A stretch of DNA of 64,000 nt from Planktothrix agardhii NIES-204 (GTDB lineage: Bacteria; Cyanobacteriota; Cyanobacteriia; Cyanobacteriales; Microcoleaceae). This document shows positions 53,495 through 62,949 of the stretch, one piece after another; position 1 is the first letter of the stretch; each line of letters starts with the position of its first letter. The DNA lies in NCBI GenBank assembly GCA_003609755.1, contig AP017991.1, positions 4,637,001 through 4,701,000 of the forward strand, in the 5' to 3' direction. The notes under the pieces were generated by a model, which made no database searches, was not told the origin of the DNA, and saw only the letters and a program-made list of their open reading frames with translations. The position numbers and the translations under genes are program-made.

Positions 53495-54655
53495 TTATTT
53501 TTGAATTTTAATTGTAAATTCGTAATTCTTTTTTGCTTTAGAATTTCCTGTTCTTGAATAGGGACAATTTAATTGAAATGAAACACCCGATATAGGTGTT
53601 TTTTTAGTCACGTTTTGACCGTTATATTCAAGGAGACTATCTGGGATTGGTTCTAAATATAATTTTTCTCCTTTCCTAATTAAATAACCTCGAACTTCTG
53701 CTCCTGGTGTATCAATAGAATGGTTGCATTTAGATTCATATTCACCTATAGAAATTCTTTGATGATTACGAAGATAAACGGTTTGTTCTTCTGTTTTTTT
53801 ATCTGTGAAATTGATGGTAATTTTCCATTTTTTATTGAGATGATAAATTTTAATTCCTAGACCTATACTAGCTAGAATTAGGATGACTAAAGTTAACGCA
53901 GGTAAGGATAACTGTTTCCATAAATACGGGGGGACTAAACAAGTTTGTTTAAATCCGGGTGTAGGAGTACAAAATTCTTGGACAGTGGGGGGAAGATCAA
54001 CAATAGTAAGGTTATATTTTTGCTGATCTTGGGTTTTAATTGATAGAGAACGGGGAGTTAATGGTAATTTTTCTAACCACTCTTGACGCTGTTGTGTTTC
54101 TTGAGACGTTCCCACTCGAAAGGGACTGTCCCCTGGGGTTTCTATCCATTCTTGGGAATTCGCGGGGGATTTCGTGAATAGTTGTGCATCGGTAATCCAA
54201 ACCACCGATTGGGGTTTAATCGGTTGATTCTGGGTTAAACGACATTGATTCAGATCCGCTAAACCTTGATAGATAGTTAACTCAGCCCGTTGAACATCAG
54301 TATTTTGCAGATTCAGATTCGCCTGAAACGGAATCAATTGCAAAATCTTTTCTACATCAGCTTTCCCCTTAAACTGAATTGCGGCTTCCAATTTTAGGGG
54401 GTTAATCTCCGGTTCTAAAGGATTAACTTTTGTAGCAAAAGGCACAACATAAACCGTATCTCCTGATTTTAAGCTGTCTTCAACAATTTGGCGTAAGCGA
54501 ATATGGCCTTCATCATTCAAACCAACACTTTCGGTTAGGTCAATCGCCAGTACCACATCTCGTCCACCATGTAGACGCCCCACCCATTCCAAGCCTGTTT
54601 TTTGGAAATCGGTCAAAGGTTGACCAGGGGTGACTGCTGTACAAATCTCACTCAA
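53495..54655 (-). CDS. membrane-anchored VWA-domain protein with C-terminal FHA-like domain
   Basis: 386 residues. A TTG start at 54655 is used because an in-frame stop lies 9 bases upstream and there is no Met in the protein; an alternative is the GTG at codon 25. VWA domain about 31-220: VVLAIDLTESVGLND (Asp39, Thr41, Ser43, a DxTxS variant of the MIDAS) and SVVWITDAQ (Asp156). A membrane span at about 250-271 (SLPALTLVILILASIGLGIK) separates it from a beta-rich C-terminal domain (IGEYESKCN; GAEVRGYLIRKGEKLYLEP) that looks FHA-like. First gene of the motor/tubulin operon. Confidence 0.8.
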   Translation of the reverse strand: MSEICTAVTPGQPLTDFQKTGLEWVGRLHGGRDVVLAIDLTESVGLNDEGHIRLRQIVEDSLKSGDTVYVVPFATKVNPLEPEINPLKLEAAIQFKGKADVEKILQLIPFQANLNLQNTDVQRAELTIYQGLADLNQCRLTQNQPIKPQSVVWITDAQLFTKSPANSQEWIETPGDSPFRVGTSQETQQRQEWLEKLPLTPRSLSIKTQDQQKYNLTIVDLPPTVQEFCTPTPGFKQTCLVPPYLWKQLSLPALTLVILILASIGLGIKIYHLNKKWKITINFTDKKTEEQTVYLRNHQRISIGEYESKCNHSIDTPGAEVRGYLIRKGEKLYLEPIPDSLLEYNGQNVTKKTPISGVSFQLNCPYSRTGNSKAKKNYEFTIKIQK

Positions 54656-54693
54656 GATAGTTTAGTTAGAAACTTATACCGTTGATCATGATA

Positions 54694-54875
54694 TCACAAA
54701 ACTTTTGACTGACTAGCAAGATTTCGCAAAAAATTAGCTGCATTCTCGTTATCTAAAGTAGCAATAGCCGGAATATTCAGCCGTTCAGAAATAGCAATTG
54801 ATGATAGCGATCTTTGACACTGTAGTAAGCTACTAGAATTCCACTATCTACAATAATTACGGGATGATAAGTCAT
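54694..54875 (-). pseudogene. PIN-domain toxin remnant (VapC-like)
   Basis: An N-terminal piece from the ATG at 54875 reads TYHPVIIVDSGILVAYYSVK then DRYH, the PIN start with its first acidic residue, and stops at TGA (54779-54777). A second frame holds the C-terminal piece IAISERLNIPAIATLDNENA then ANFLRNLASQSK, ending in TGA at 54694. The middle of about 70 residues with the other metal ligands is missing. No intact antitoxin adjoins it. Confidence 0.65.
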
Positions 54876-54904
54876 TGCGGATCATAAGTAATCACATATA
54901 ATTA

Positions 54905-55363
54905 ATGACCAGCACCACTGCAAAAATAACGAATATGGAAGAATTACTTACCATCAAAGAACTCCTGCACCAAGGCAATATAACAGAAGCTTTGTTAATT
55001 GTAGAAGAATTAGAAGAAATGAGCAAATCTGATAAACTGAATAAAATATTTAGCTATGGGATTATTTTGCTTCTGCACCTGATTAAGCAATCTGCTGAAA
55101 ACCGCACAACTAGGTTTTGGAATCTTTCTATTCGCAATTCTGTCAAGCAAATTCAACGCACTAATTCTCGTGAAAAAGCAAAAGGAACCTATATGACTGA
55201 TACAGAATTAGTAACAACCCTGGAAGATGCTTATGATTTGGCATTGGAAAAAGCAGCACTCGAAGCTTTTGAAGGTAAATATGAAGCAGAAGGATTAAGT
55301 CAATTAGTCCAACGAGAGGAGATTATAAAAAAGGAAATGAATTTAATCTTGGAACGAGAATAG
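54905..55363 (+). CDS. DUF29-family protein
   Basis: 152 residues. GIILLLHLIKQSAENRTTRF then WNLSIRNSVKQIQ matches the helical core of DUF29 proteins, which are abundant in cyanobacteria. The C-terminal half is charged and helical (TTLEDAYDLALEKAALEAFE). A second possible start is Met11 at 54935. Function unknown. Divergent from the PIN remnant by 29 bp. Confidence 0.65.
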   Translation: MTSTTAKITNMEELLTIKELLHQGNITEALLIVEELEEMSKSDKLNKIFSYGIILLLHLIKQSAENRTTRFWNLSIRNSVKQIQRTNSREKAKGTYMTDTELVTTLEDAYDLALEKAALEAFEGKYEAEGLSQLVQREEIIKKEMNLILERE

Positions 55364-55542
55364 ATACATAATTTATATCGAATACAGTTTCTTATTATAC
55401 AGAAATAAATTGAAACTGATTAGACGAAATTAAATTAATATCAATCCCGTTTAATTTGGAAGACGCTTTAAACTAATCGGTTTAGATCCTTGGGGTTGTA
55501 GATTTTCTTCTAATTCAACCCTTTCCGTGCCCTTTTTGGGAT

Positions 55543-56136
55543 TTAACTGACCCAATTCAGATAGGGTAATTTTGTAGCTGTTTCTCGAATTTCCGCAACA
55601 TTCGCAATTAACTGTCCGCAACTATCCCACATTCCGGTGATAAAAGATTGACGAGAACCTGCATTCATATTTACATCAATAGTTAAATCTCCACAATGGA
55701 CTTTCATTGATTCTAAATCTAGGTTAATAGCCACTTTAGGATTAACTTTTAACGCCTCTTGAATCGTCTTGATATCCTCTGGTTCTGCGGTGACACAGGG
55801 AATCCCAATTGAGACACAATTGCCCAAGAATATCTCGGCAAAACTTTCACCAATAATCCCTTGAATCCCCCATTTATTGATAGCTTGTGGCGCGTGTTCT
55901 CGGGATGAACCACAACCGAAATTCGCATTAACAACTAATAGATTGGCTCCTTGATATTCGGGTAAATCAAAGGTATGTTTTCCCTGCATTTGTTGGCGAT
56001 CATCGGCAAAGACCTGTTCCCCTAATCCATCAAAGGTAACACACCGTAAAAACCGCGCTGGAATAATCCGATCGGTATCAATATCATTCCCAACTAAAGG
56101 AATCCCTTTTCCTGAAATACTTTTAATTTTGCTCAT
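55543..56136 (-). CDS. leuD: 3-isopropylmalate dehydratase small subunit
   Basis: 197 residues with the aconitase swivel domain: GNDIDTDRIIPARFLRCVTF, NFGCGSSREHAPQAINKWG and SFAEIFLGNC. With LeuC it isomerises 2- to 3-isopropylmalate in leucine synthesis. It lies 155 bp downstream of leuC on the same strand, which is the expected order. The 5' region of the gap includes no gene. Confidence 0.94.
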   Translation of the reverse strand: MSKIKSISGKGIPLVGNDIDTDRIIPARFLRCVTFDGLGEQVFADDRQQMQGKHTFDLPEYQGANLLVVNANFGCGSSREHAPQAINKWGIQGIIGESFAEIFLGNCVSIGIPCVTAEPEDIKTIQEALKVNPKVAINLDLESMKVHCGDLTIDVNMNAGSRQSFITGMWDSCGQLIANVAEIRETATKLPYLNWVS

Positions 56137-56291
56137 GGTTGAAATCTTTTAGTTTGTGTGAAGAATTGATCACCATTTTATAGTCAATGTTGATCAATTA
56201 AAATTTTGATGAATTCACTCCATCTCCCTATCTTTTCCCCGTCTTAACCGACAACGAAATAGCCCTGGCTTACTCAGGGGATGAAGTGTGT

Positions 56292-57695
56292 TCATAACCA
56301 CTCCCGCACATCCGTAATTACCCCGTTGACCGCAGCAGCCACCACCATTACCGGACTCATTAACAATGTGCGTCCTTGGGCCGAACCCTGACGACCTTTA
56401 AAGTTGCGGTTAGAGGAAGATGCACTCAGTTGATTTCCCTGTAATTTATCGGGGTTCATCGCCAAACACATCGAACACCCGGCTTCGCGCCATTCAAACC
56501 CCGCCGCTTCAAAGATTTTATCGAGCCCTTCGGCTTCGGCTGCAACCTTCACCCGTTCTGAACCAGCAACTACAAAGGCTTTCACCCCATTGGCGACCTT
56601 CCGACCCTGGGCAAATTTAGCAGCTTCGCGCAGGTCACTGAGGCGGCCATTGGTACAACTACCAATAAAGCAGACGTCTACTTTTGTCCCTTGAATTGGG
56701 GTTCCGGGGGTAAACTCCATATATTGATAGGCTTCTTTTGCAACTTCCCGATCAGTTTCGGTAATCTGCTCTAAAGTCGGAATCAACTCATTAACGGCGA
56801 TACCCTGTCCCGGGGTAATCCCCCAAGTTACGGTGGGAGCAATCTCGGCGGCATTAAATTTGACTACATCATCATAGACTGCATCCGTACTACTACGGAT
56901 ATTATTCCACCCAGCCACCGCTTTTTCCCAGTCCTCCCCTTTGGGGGCAAAATCCCGACCTTGTAAATAGTCGTAAGTCACCTGATCGGGATTCACATAG
57001 CCACATCGAGCACCCCCTTCAATGGACATATTACAGATCGTCATCCGTTCTTCCATGGACATCCCCTCAAGGGTACTTCCAGCGAATTCATAGGCGTAAC
57101 CTACGCCCCCTTTTACCCCCAATGTTCGGATAATATGGAGCACCACGTCCTTTGCGTATACTCCAGGGGCTAGTTCCCCATTTACCTCAATCCGGCGCAC
57201 TTTCAGTTTCTCTAACGCTAGGGTTTGAGACGCCAGCACATCCCGCACTTGAGATGTCCCGATGCCAAAGGCGATCGCTCCAAATGCCCCATGGGTGGAG
57301 GTGTGGGAGTCTCCGCAAGCAATGGTCATCCCGGGTTGAGTTAACCCCTGTTCCGGTGCGATCACGTGAACAATCCCTTGATTCCCAGAACCGATATTAT
57401 AAAAACGGATATTGTGTGTTTTGCAGCTTTGTTCTAGGGACTGCATCATTTCTTCCGCTAAGGTATCCACAAATGGACGAGCCTGGTTATCCGTAGGAAC
57501 GATATGATCTACTGTGGCGACTGTGCGTTCAGGATACAGGACTTTGAGATGGCGATCGCGCAACATGGCAAACGCCTGGGGACTGGTGACTTCATGAATC
57601 AGGTGCAAACCAATAAAAAGTTGAGTTTGTCCTGATGATAGGGTTCCAACGGTATGCAACTCCCATACTTTATCAAATAGTGTTCTTTCGCTCAT
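56292..57695 (-). CDS. leuC: 3-isopropylmalate dehydratase large subunit
   Basis: 467 residues, standard length. Fe-S ligands: Cys in [10 protein letters not shown] and the pair in GCSMCLAMN. Other landmarks: [52 protein letters not shown] and GCSMC near the C-terminus. It works with LeuD. The ATG at 57695 is followed by a normal N-terminus ([13 protein letters not shown]). Confidence 0.95.
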   Translation of the reverse strand: MSERTLFDKVWELHTVGTLSSGQTQLFIGLHLIHEVTSPQAFAMLRDRHLKVLYPERTVATVDHIVPTDNQARPFVDTLAEEMMQSLEQSCKTHNIRFYNIGSGNQGIVHVIAPEQGLTQPGMTIACGDSHTSTHGAFGAIAFGIGTSQVRDVLASQTLALEKLKVRRIEVNGELAPGVYAKDVVLHIIRTLGVKGGVGYAYEFAGSTLEGMSMEERMTICNMSIEGGARCGYVNPDQVTYDYLQGRDFAPKGEDWEKAVAGWNNIRSSTDAVYDDVVKFNAAEIAPTVTWGITPGQGIAVNELIPTLEQITETDREVAKEAYQYMEFTPGTPIQGTKVDVCFIGSCTNGRLSDLREAAKFAQGRKVANGVKAFVVAGSERVKVAAEAEGLDKIFEAAGFEWREAGCSMCLAMNPDKLQGNQLSASSSNRNFKGRQGSAQGRTLLMSPVMVVAAAVNGVITDVREWL

Positions 57696-57768
57696 AGAAT
57701 TCAGATTTAGATGCTCAACAGTTTAGCTCACAAATATTATAGCCGTCGCCATCACAATTAGGACAGGG

Positions 57769-57790
57769 ATTCGGTGCGTGGGCACCGAAT
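57769..57790. repeat. small perfect hairpin ATTCGGTGC/GCACCGAAT
   Basis: ATTCGGTGCGTGGGCACCGA then AT, 9-bp arms with a 4-base loop, just upstream of leuC. It may be a terminator of the small gene beyond or a dispersed repeat; there is no T-run. Confidence 0.5.
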
Positions 57791-57834
57791 GACAGCCTAT
57801 ATATTATCTTAATAACTAATCGCGGTTGCTATAT

Positions 57835-58017
57835 TTAATTCGGAGGAACAATCGGATCATCCTCGCCATGTTTGCGAACTTGAGCTAGAACTATTAATGA
57901 TTGGGGAGAAACAGCTATTTCAACCATAGAATTACTCCCAATATTGGTGATCATTCGAGAATATTCAGGTAAAAAAACAGTCCCATTGACAACACAAGAC
58001 AACACAAAAGTCAACAT
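57835..58017 (-). CDS. possible small protein (60 residues)
   Basis: ATG at 58017 with GGAGA about 9 bases upstream, reading MLTFVLSCVVNGTVFLPEYS then a hydrophilic end (QVRKHGEDDPIVPPN). A longer GTG-initiated form from 58068 is possible but less natural. I recognise no family. The amino-acid make-up is protein-like, but a chance frame cannot be excluded. Confidence 0.3.
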   Translation of the reverse strand: MLTFVLSCVVNGTVFLPEYSRMITNIGSNSMVEIAVSPQSLIVLAQVRKHGEDDPIVPPN

Positions 58018-58069
58018 AATTTTATCGTCTCCATTCAAGTGAAAAAAAACACAAAAAACGGGCATCACA

Positions 58070-58574
58070 AATGCTTCCGTTGCTTTTGTCAGTTATGCCT
58101 AAACAGTACGCAGCAGAAATTAATTAAAAAAATCCAGTAGTGTGATTCCTAAAAATTGTCCATTGGTAACAAGGAAGACAAGATTAGAAATCTAGTTGAA
58201 AGATGTGTGGTTGTTGAGTAGCAGGTCGAAAACAGCAGAACTAACCCCTGGATCTCCCTGAGTACAGTAATTCCATTACCAGTATATATTGAATTCAACA
58301 CTTATACAAATACCTATACAAATATTGATATTCTGGGACTATCCCCCAATGTCAGGATTTCCCCAGGGGGATGATCTAGCCAAGAGAAACAGGCTAAAGT
58401 ATGTCCCAACTTGATCAACCCTAAGTTCTCAATAAGTTTTCCGCTATTAGAAACATCCAGAGGGGAAATATCAGCAAACCATCATGAATACAACATCACG
58501 AACTCAGCGCGAGTCTGTATTCTATTAACTGGATAATCCTTTAACATTGATTGATGCCCACGAAAGGAGAATAA
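58070..58574. promoter_or_regulatory. 505-bp gap upstream of glgP
   Basis: No gene found. The part next to glgP has GAAAGGAG 7 bases before the ATG, a good ribosome site. Short direct repeats TACAAATA(C/T)CTATACAAATA at 58304-58324 are seen. A regulated promoter and long leader are likely; no operator can be named. Confidence 0.35.
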
Positions 58575-61112
58575 ATGACTGAACCGTTAATTCCTGTTAA
58601 TGAATGTCCCATCCAAATTGAGGATGATCGGACTGGAACCAGTGTGGAAACCCTGAAACGGGCGTTTGCCGATAATCTATTCTATGAGCTTGGCAAATAT
58701 GAAGCCATTGCCTCCAAGGAAGATTTTTATATGGCCTTGGCCTATACCCTGCGCGATCGCCTGTTAAGCCGTTGGTTGAAAACCTTTAAAACCTACGATG
58801 ACAATAACGTCAAAATCGTTTACTACCTATCGGCCGAATTCCTGATGGGGCGACACCTGGGGAACAGTTTAATTAACCTCCACCTGTATGATCGCATCCG
58901 TCAGGCCGTGGAAGAATCGGGACTGGATTTAGATGAACTCCTCGAACAAGAACCCGATCCCGGCTTAGGAAATGGGGGTTTAGGACGATTAGCCGCCTGT
59001 TTCCTCGACTCCCTGGCCACCTTGGAAATTCCCGCCGTGGGCTACGGAATTCGTTATGAGTTTGGGATTTTTCACCAAATTATGCAGGATGGCTGGCAGG
59101 CTGAAATCCCCGATAAATGGTTAAGATTTGGTAATCCTTGGGAAATTCCCCGCCCTGACCAGGCCATTGATGTTAACTTTGGGGGTCATACCGAAACTTA
59201 TCACGACGAAAAAGGCCGGGAACGAATTCGTTGGATTCCGGCTAAAACCGTGATTGGGATTCCCTACGATACGCCCGTTCCCGGCTATGATACCAATACC
59301 GTCAACCCCCTGCGACTGTGGAAAGCCGAAGCTAGTGACGCTTTTAACTTTGACGCCTTCAACGCCGGAAATTATGACGGGGCGGTCGCCGATAAAATGC
59401 GATCGGAAACCATCTCTAAAGTTCTATATCCCAATGACAACACCCCCCAGGGTAAACAATTGCGCCTGGAACAACAATATTTCTTTGTGGCTTGTTCTCT
59501 GCGCGATATTATCAAACGCCATCTCAAGCACAACAGCAGTCTTTCTAACCTGAATGAAACTGCTGCTATTCAGTTGAATGACACCCACCCGGCGATTGCG
59601 ATCGCGGAATTAATGCGATTATTGTTGGATGAATATGGCATTGATTGGGATTCCGCCTGGCGAGTCACCCAAAAAACCTTTGCCTATACCAACCATACTC
59701 TGTTACCCGAAGCCCTAGAAAAATGGTCTGTGGGTTTGTTTGAGTATTTGTTACCCCGTCATTTGCAAGTCATCTATGAAATTAACCGCCGTTTCATTGA
59801 AGATGTGCGCCGTTGGTATCCTGGGGATAATGACTTAATTGGACGGTTATCTCTGATTGAAGAAAGCGGAGAAAAATACGTCCGCATGGCTCATTTAGCC
59901 TGCGTCGGTAGTCATGCGGTCAATGGCGTCGCCGCCCTACATACGGAATTGTTGAAACAAGATACCCTGCGGGATTTCTATAAACTCTGGCCAGAGAAGT
60001 TTTTCAATAAAACTAATGGTGTCACCCCTCGACGGTGGATTTTATTAAGTAATCCCACCTTGTCCGAATTTTATAGTTCTAAAATTGGGGACGGTTGGCT
60101 GAAAGATTTAGACAAACTGCGTCAATTAGAGGCCTACGTTGATGATCCCGAATTCTGCGAACAATGGCATCAAATTAAACTGTACAACAAGAAACTGTTA
60201 GCCGATTATATCTGGAAATTTAATGGGATTGAAGCTGACCCCCACTCTATTTTTGATATTCAGGTGAAACGGATTCACGAATACAAACGTCAACATCTGG
60301 ATGTGCTGCATATTATCACCCTGTATAACCGGATCAAACAGAACCCCAATACCCATATTTGTCCTCGGACTTTTATCTTTGGAGGAAAGGCAGCCCCCGG
60401 TTATTTCATGGCAAAATTAATCATTAAATTGATTAATGCCGTTGCGGAAGTTGTTAATAAAGATCCCGATGTCCGGGGACGCTTAAAAGTGGTATTTTTG
60501 GCGAACTTTAACGCTTCTTTGGGTCAACGCATCTATCCGGCGGCGGATTTATCCGAACAAATTTCTACGGCTGGAAAAGAAGCCTCTGGAACTGGAAACA
60601 TGAAATTTGCCATGAATGGTTCCTTAACTATTGGAACTCTGGATGGGGCAAATATTGAAATCCGTGAAGAAGCCGGGTTTGAGAATTTCTTCCTGTTTGG
60701 ATTAACCGCAGAAGAAGTTTATAATTTGAAATTAAAGGGCTATAAACCCAGCGATTACTATAATAATAACCCGGAATTAAAAGCCGTGATTGATCGAATC
60801 TCCTCCGGTTATTTCTCCCATGGTAATCAGGAAATGTTTAAACCCTTGGTAGATTCCTTGATGTACCACGATGAATATATGCTTTTTGCTGATTATCAAT
60901 CCTATATTGATTGTCAACGGGAAGTTAGTGTGGCATTTCAAGATTCCAAAAAATGGACGAGAATGTCGATTCTCAATGCCCTGCGGATGGGTAAATTCTC
61001 AAGCGATCGCACCATCGGCGAATATTGTAACGAAATCTGGAACGTTAAATCCGTACCCGTAGAAATGGAAGGATATAACCCAGAATCCGCCGGATTGCGA
61101 GTTATCAATTAG
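58575..61112 (+). CDS. glgP: glycogen phosphorylase
   Basis: 845 residues. It releases glucose-1-phosphate from glycogen, mobilising the carbon store in the dark. Motifs: YYLSAEFLMGRHLGNSLINL, LGNGGLGRLAACFLDSLATL, GYGIRYEFGIFHQ, NDTHPAIAIAELMR, TNGVTPRRWI, KRIHEYKRQHLD and the PLP site EASGTGNMKFAMNGSLTIGT with its Lys. The N-terminal regulatory phosphorylation site of eukaryotic forms is absent. Good ribosome site upstream. Confidence 0.96.
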   Translation: MTEPLIPVNECPIQIEDDRTGTSVETLKRAFADNLFYELGKYEAIASKEDFYMALAYTLRDRLLSRWLKTFKTYDDNNVKIVYYLSAEFLMGRHLGNSLINLHLYDRIRQAVEESGLDLDELLEQEPDPGLGNGGLGRLAACFLDSLATLEIPAVGYGIRYEFGIFHQIMQDGWQAEIPDKWLRFGNPWEIPRPDQAIDVNFGGHTETYHDEKGRERIRWIPAKTVIGIPYDTPVPGYDTNTVNPLRLWKAEASDAFNFDAFNAGNYDGAVADKMRSETISKVLYPNDNTPQGKQLRLEQQYFFVACSLRDIIKRHLKHNSSLSNLNETAAIQLNDTHPAIAIAELMRLLLDEYGIDWDSAWRVTQKTFAYTNHTLLPEALEKWSVGLFEYLLPRHLQVIYEINRRFIEDVRRWYPGDNDLIGRLSLIEESGEKYVRMAHLACVGSHAVNGVAALHTELLKQDTLRDFYKLWPEKFFNKTNGVTPRRWILLSNPTLSEFYSSKIGDGWLKDLDKLRQLEAYVDDPEFCEQWHQIKLYNKKLLADYIWKFNGIEADPHSIFDIQVKRIHEYKRQHLDVLHIITLYNRIKQNPNTHICPRTFIFGGKAAPGYFMAKLIIKLINAVAEVVNKDPDVRGRLKVVFLANFNASLGQRIYPAADLSEQISTAGKEASGTGNMKFAMNGSLTIGTLDGANIEIREEAGFENFFLFGLTAEEVYNLKLKGYKPSDYYNNNPELKAVIDRISSGYFSHGNQEMFKPLVDSLMYHDEYMLFADYQSYIDCQREVSVAFQDSKKWTRMSILNALRMGKFSSDRTIGEYCNEIWNVKSVPVEMEGYNPESAGLRVIN

Positions 61113-61244
61113 TCTTTGGACTTGTTAAAACGAGGTGGATTTTATCCCCTAAATTCCCCTCGTTTTTTGTCTATTTGAAAGGCACTCCTTCATCCCAATT
61201 AAGGGGTGCTTTATTATTCCGAAATTAATTTAGCCACCGAATCC

Positions 61245-62318
61245 ATGTCACAATCCTATCCCCCCAATCCTCGGTCTAATCTCCCCCTAGATGAGATCAT
61301 CGCCATTGTTGTCGCCCTGGCCACAATTGGGACAATTTTATATTGGGTTTTAAGTCAATCCAACCGAAAATTAGTTTTCAACCCCAATTTAACCTCCCCC
61401 ACAACCCTAATCCCTTCAACCAATCCAGGTGTCGCCAAAATCCCAAAAGATTCCCCTCACGATGGGGTTTCCCCTCTCTCGGAAACTCCCACCCCAGCAA
61501 TAACAACCCCCATTTCACCGACACCACAGGTGAAACAACCTCAATCAGCTATTTTGGGATTAGTCTTTGTAACTCCGGCACAGAAACCGATTCAGCCCGC
61601 CCTCAAACCCCAAATTATCCCAGGCACTCAGTCCCAGAACAAAACTTCAACAAAAACCGCTTGTTCGGTTCAACCCACGACAGGAAATATTTGTACAACC
61701 CCTTTACCTTCTGCCGTTGTCCCATCTTCCACAACGACCGAATCCTATTGGGCGACTCCATTTATCCTGTATTTTGCTAATCAAAATCGGGCTGTTCAAT
61801 CGGATCAAAAACAGTTTAAACCCGATGAAAAAATTACCCGGGAACAATTTGCAACTGAACTACAAAAAGCGTTTAATCCTCAACCTAAACAACCTGCTAT
61901 TCAATTTAAAGATATTCCTCAAAACTCTGCGAATAAATCCGATCTGAAATCGGCTAATCAATCGGGTTTTTTGGCGGGATATCCCCAGGATATATTTAAA
62001 CCCCAACAGTCGATTCCTCGGGTTCAAGTTTTAGTGGCTTTAGCGAGTGGGCTAGGCTTAAAACCTGCGACTAATTCCCAAGAAACCCTAAAAATATTTA
62101 AGGATGCGGATCAAATTCCGCCTTGGGCAATTGAAGGTGTTGCAGCAGCAACAGAAGCCGGATTAGTGGTTAATTATCCTGATAAAAATACCTTAAATCC
62201 CAACCAATCGGCGACTTATGGGGAAGTTACCTCGATGATTTACCAAGGGTTAGTCTATCAAAAAAAAGCAGAACCGATTTCCTCTGACTATTTAGTCAAA
62301 CCGGTTCAACAAAAATAG
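61245..62318 (+). CDS. membrane-anchored SLH-domain protein
   Basis: 357 residues from the ATG at 61245; the upstream GTG at 61206 adds 13 unlikely residues. One membrane span (about 17-38, IIAIVVALATIGTILYWVLS) is followed by a Pro/Thr/Ser-rich linker to about 165 and then S-layer homology repeats: FKPDEKITREQFATELQKAF, FKDIPQNSANKSDLKSANQS, FKPQQSIPRVQVLVALASGL, PPWAIEGVAAATEAGLVVNY and LNPNQSATYGEVTSMIYQGL. It would span the periplasm and bind cell-wall polymer. Conserved cyanobacterial type with no precise role. Confidence 0.82.
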   Translation: MSQSYPPNPRSNLPLDEIIAIVVALATIGTILYWVLSQSNRKLVFNPNLTSPTTLIPSTNPGVAKIPKDSPHDGVSPLSETPTPAITTPISPTPQVKQPQSAILGLVFVTPAQKPIQPALKPQIIPGTQSQNKTSTKTACSVQPTTGNICTTPLPSAVVPSSTTTESYWATPFILYFANQNRAVQSDQKQFKPDEKITREQFATELQKAFNPQPKQPAIQFKDIPQNSANKSDLKSANQSGFLAGYPQDIFKPQQSIPRVQVLVALASGLGLKPATNSQETLKIFKDADQIPPWAIEGVAAATEAGLVVNYPDKNTLNPNQSATYGEVTSMIYQGLVYQKKAEPISSDYLVKPVQQK

Positions 62319-62371
62319 TAATTCTAATTACGAATTACGAATTGGTAATGGATTATGGGTTGTCAATCAAC

Positions 62372-62459
62372 TAATAACTGATAACTAATAACTAATAACT
62401 AATAACTGATAACTGATAACTGATAACTGATAACTGGTAACTGATGACTGATGACTGAT
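62372..62459. repeat. heptanucleotide tandem repeat TAATAAC/TGATAAC
   Basis: About twelve 7-base units in a row (TAATAAC TGATAAC TAATAAC ... TGATGAC TGATGAC). This is the short tandemly repeated repetitive (STRR) type of filamentous cyanobacteria. It lies between the SLH gene and the convergent SRPBCC gene. A short AATTACGAATT repeat precedes it. Confidence 0.9.
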
Positions 62460-62906
62460 TCAGGTTTCACATTCCTTTTTTGTGACTTGATGACGATAAT
62501 GAAACATATCTTGTAAACGACTATTAACCCAACTTTGTAATATTTGTTCTGCTAAGACTCCACCGGGTAGGGAAAATGCGATCGCATCCGTTAGACGGGT
62601 GTGACCATTTTCCGCCACAAATTGATGTCGATGCACCCAACTTTCCAGTATTCCTTCCTGTTGTTCATCGGTAAATAACTGATATAGTTTATATTCAGTA
62701 TGAACCGCAAGCCATGGCACGGAAAACAACCCTAATCCTATCCGAAATTCAGACATTGCCCCTATTTCTAATCCTCCTTCCCGTCGCAGAATTTCTACAG
62801 GTTGCCAAGGGGGAGTTAACACTTGCAAAATATCGGGGCGGGTATGAAACTCCCAAACTACTTCTACAGGGGCATGAATAATCGACGAATATTTAACGTG
62901 TTGCAT
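62460..62906 (-). CDS. SRPBCC (START-like) ligand-binding family protein
   Basis: 148 residues. The polyketide-cyclase/dehydrase-like start HVKYSSIIHAPVEVVWEFHT then RPDILQVLTPPWQPVEI is typical. The later segment GHTRLTDAIAFSLPGG and a C-terminal long helix close the lipid-binding cavity fold. No catalytic residues can be assigned; many such proteins in cyanobacteria are of unknown function. The stop codon adjoins the heptamer repeat. Confidence 0.8.
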   Translation of the reverse strand: MQHVKYSSIIHAPVEVVWEFHTRPDILQVLTPPWQPVEILRREGGLEIGAMSEFRIGLGLFSVPWLAVHTEYKLYQLFTDEQQEGILESWVHRHQFVAENGHTRLTDAIAFSLPGGVLAEQILQSWVNSRLQDMFHYRHQVTKKECET

Positions 62907-62949
62907 AACGTTCTAAAATTCAGATAACTTATAACTATAAGCTATTTTG

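Noticed and set aside
47712-54655. Canonical Zorya type I/II system
   Set aside because: Only A- and B-like motor genes are present; no ZorC, ZorD helicase or ZorE nuclease lies within reach, while VWA and tubulin-like genes are extra.
62372-62459. CRISPR or origin iterons
   Set aside because: A plain 7-base tandem repeat with small substitutions, as in cyanobacterial STRR sequences.
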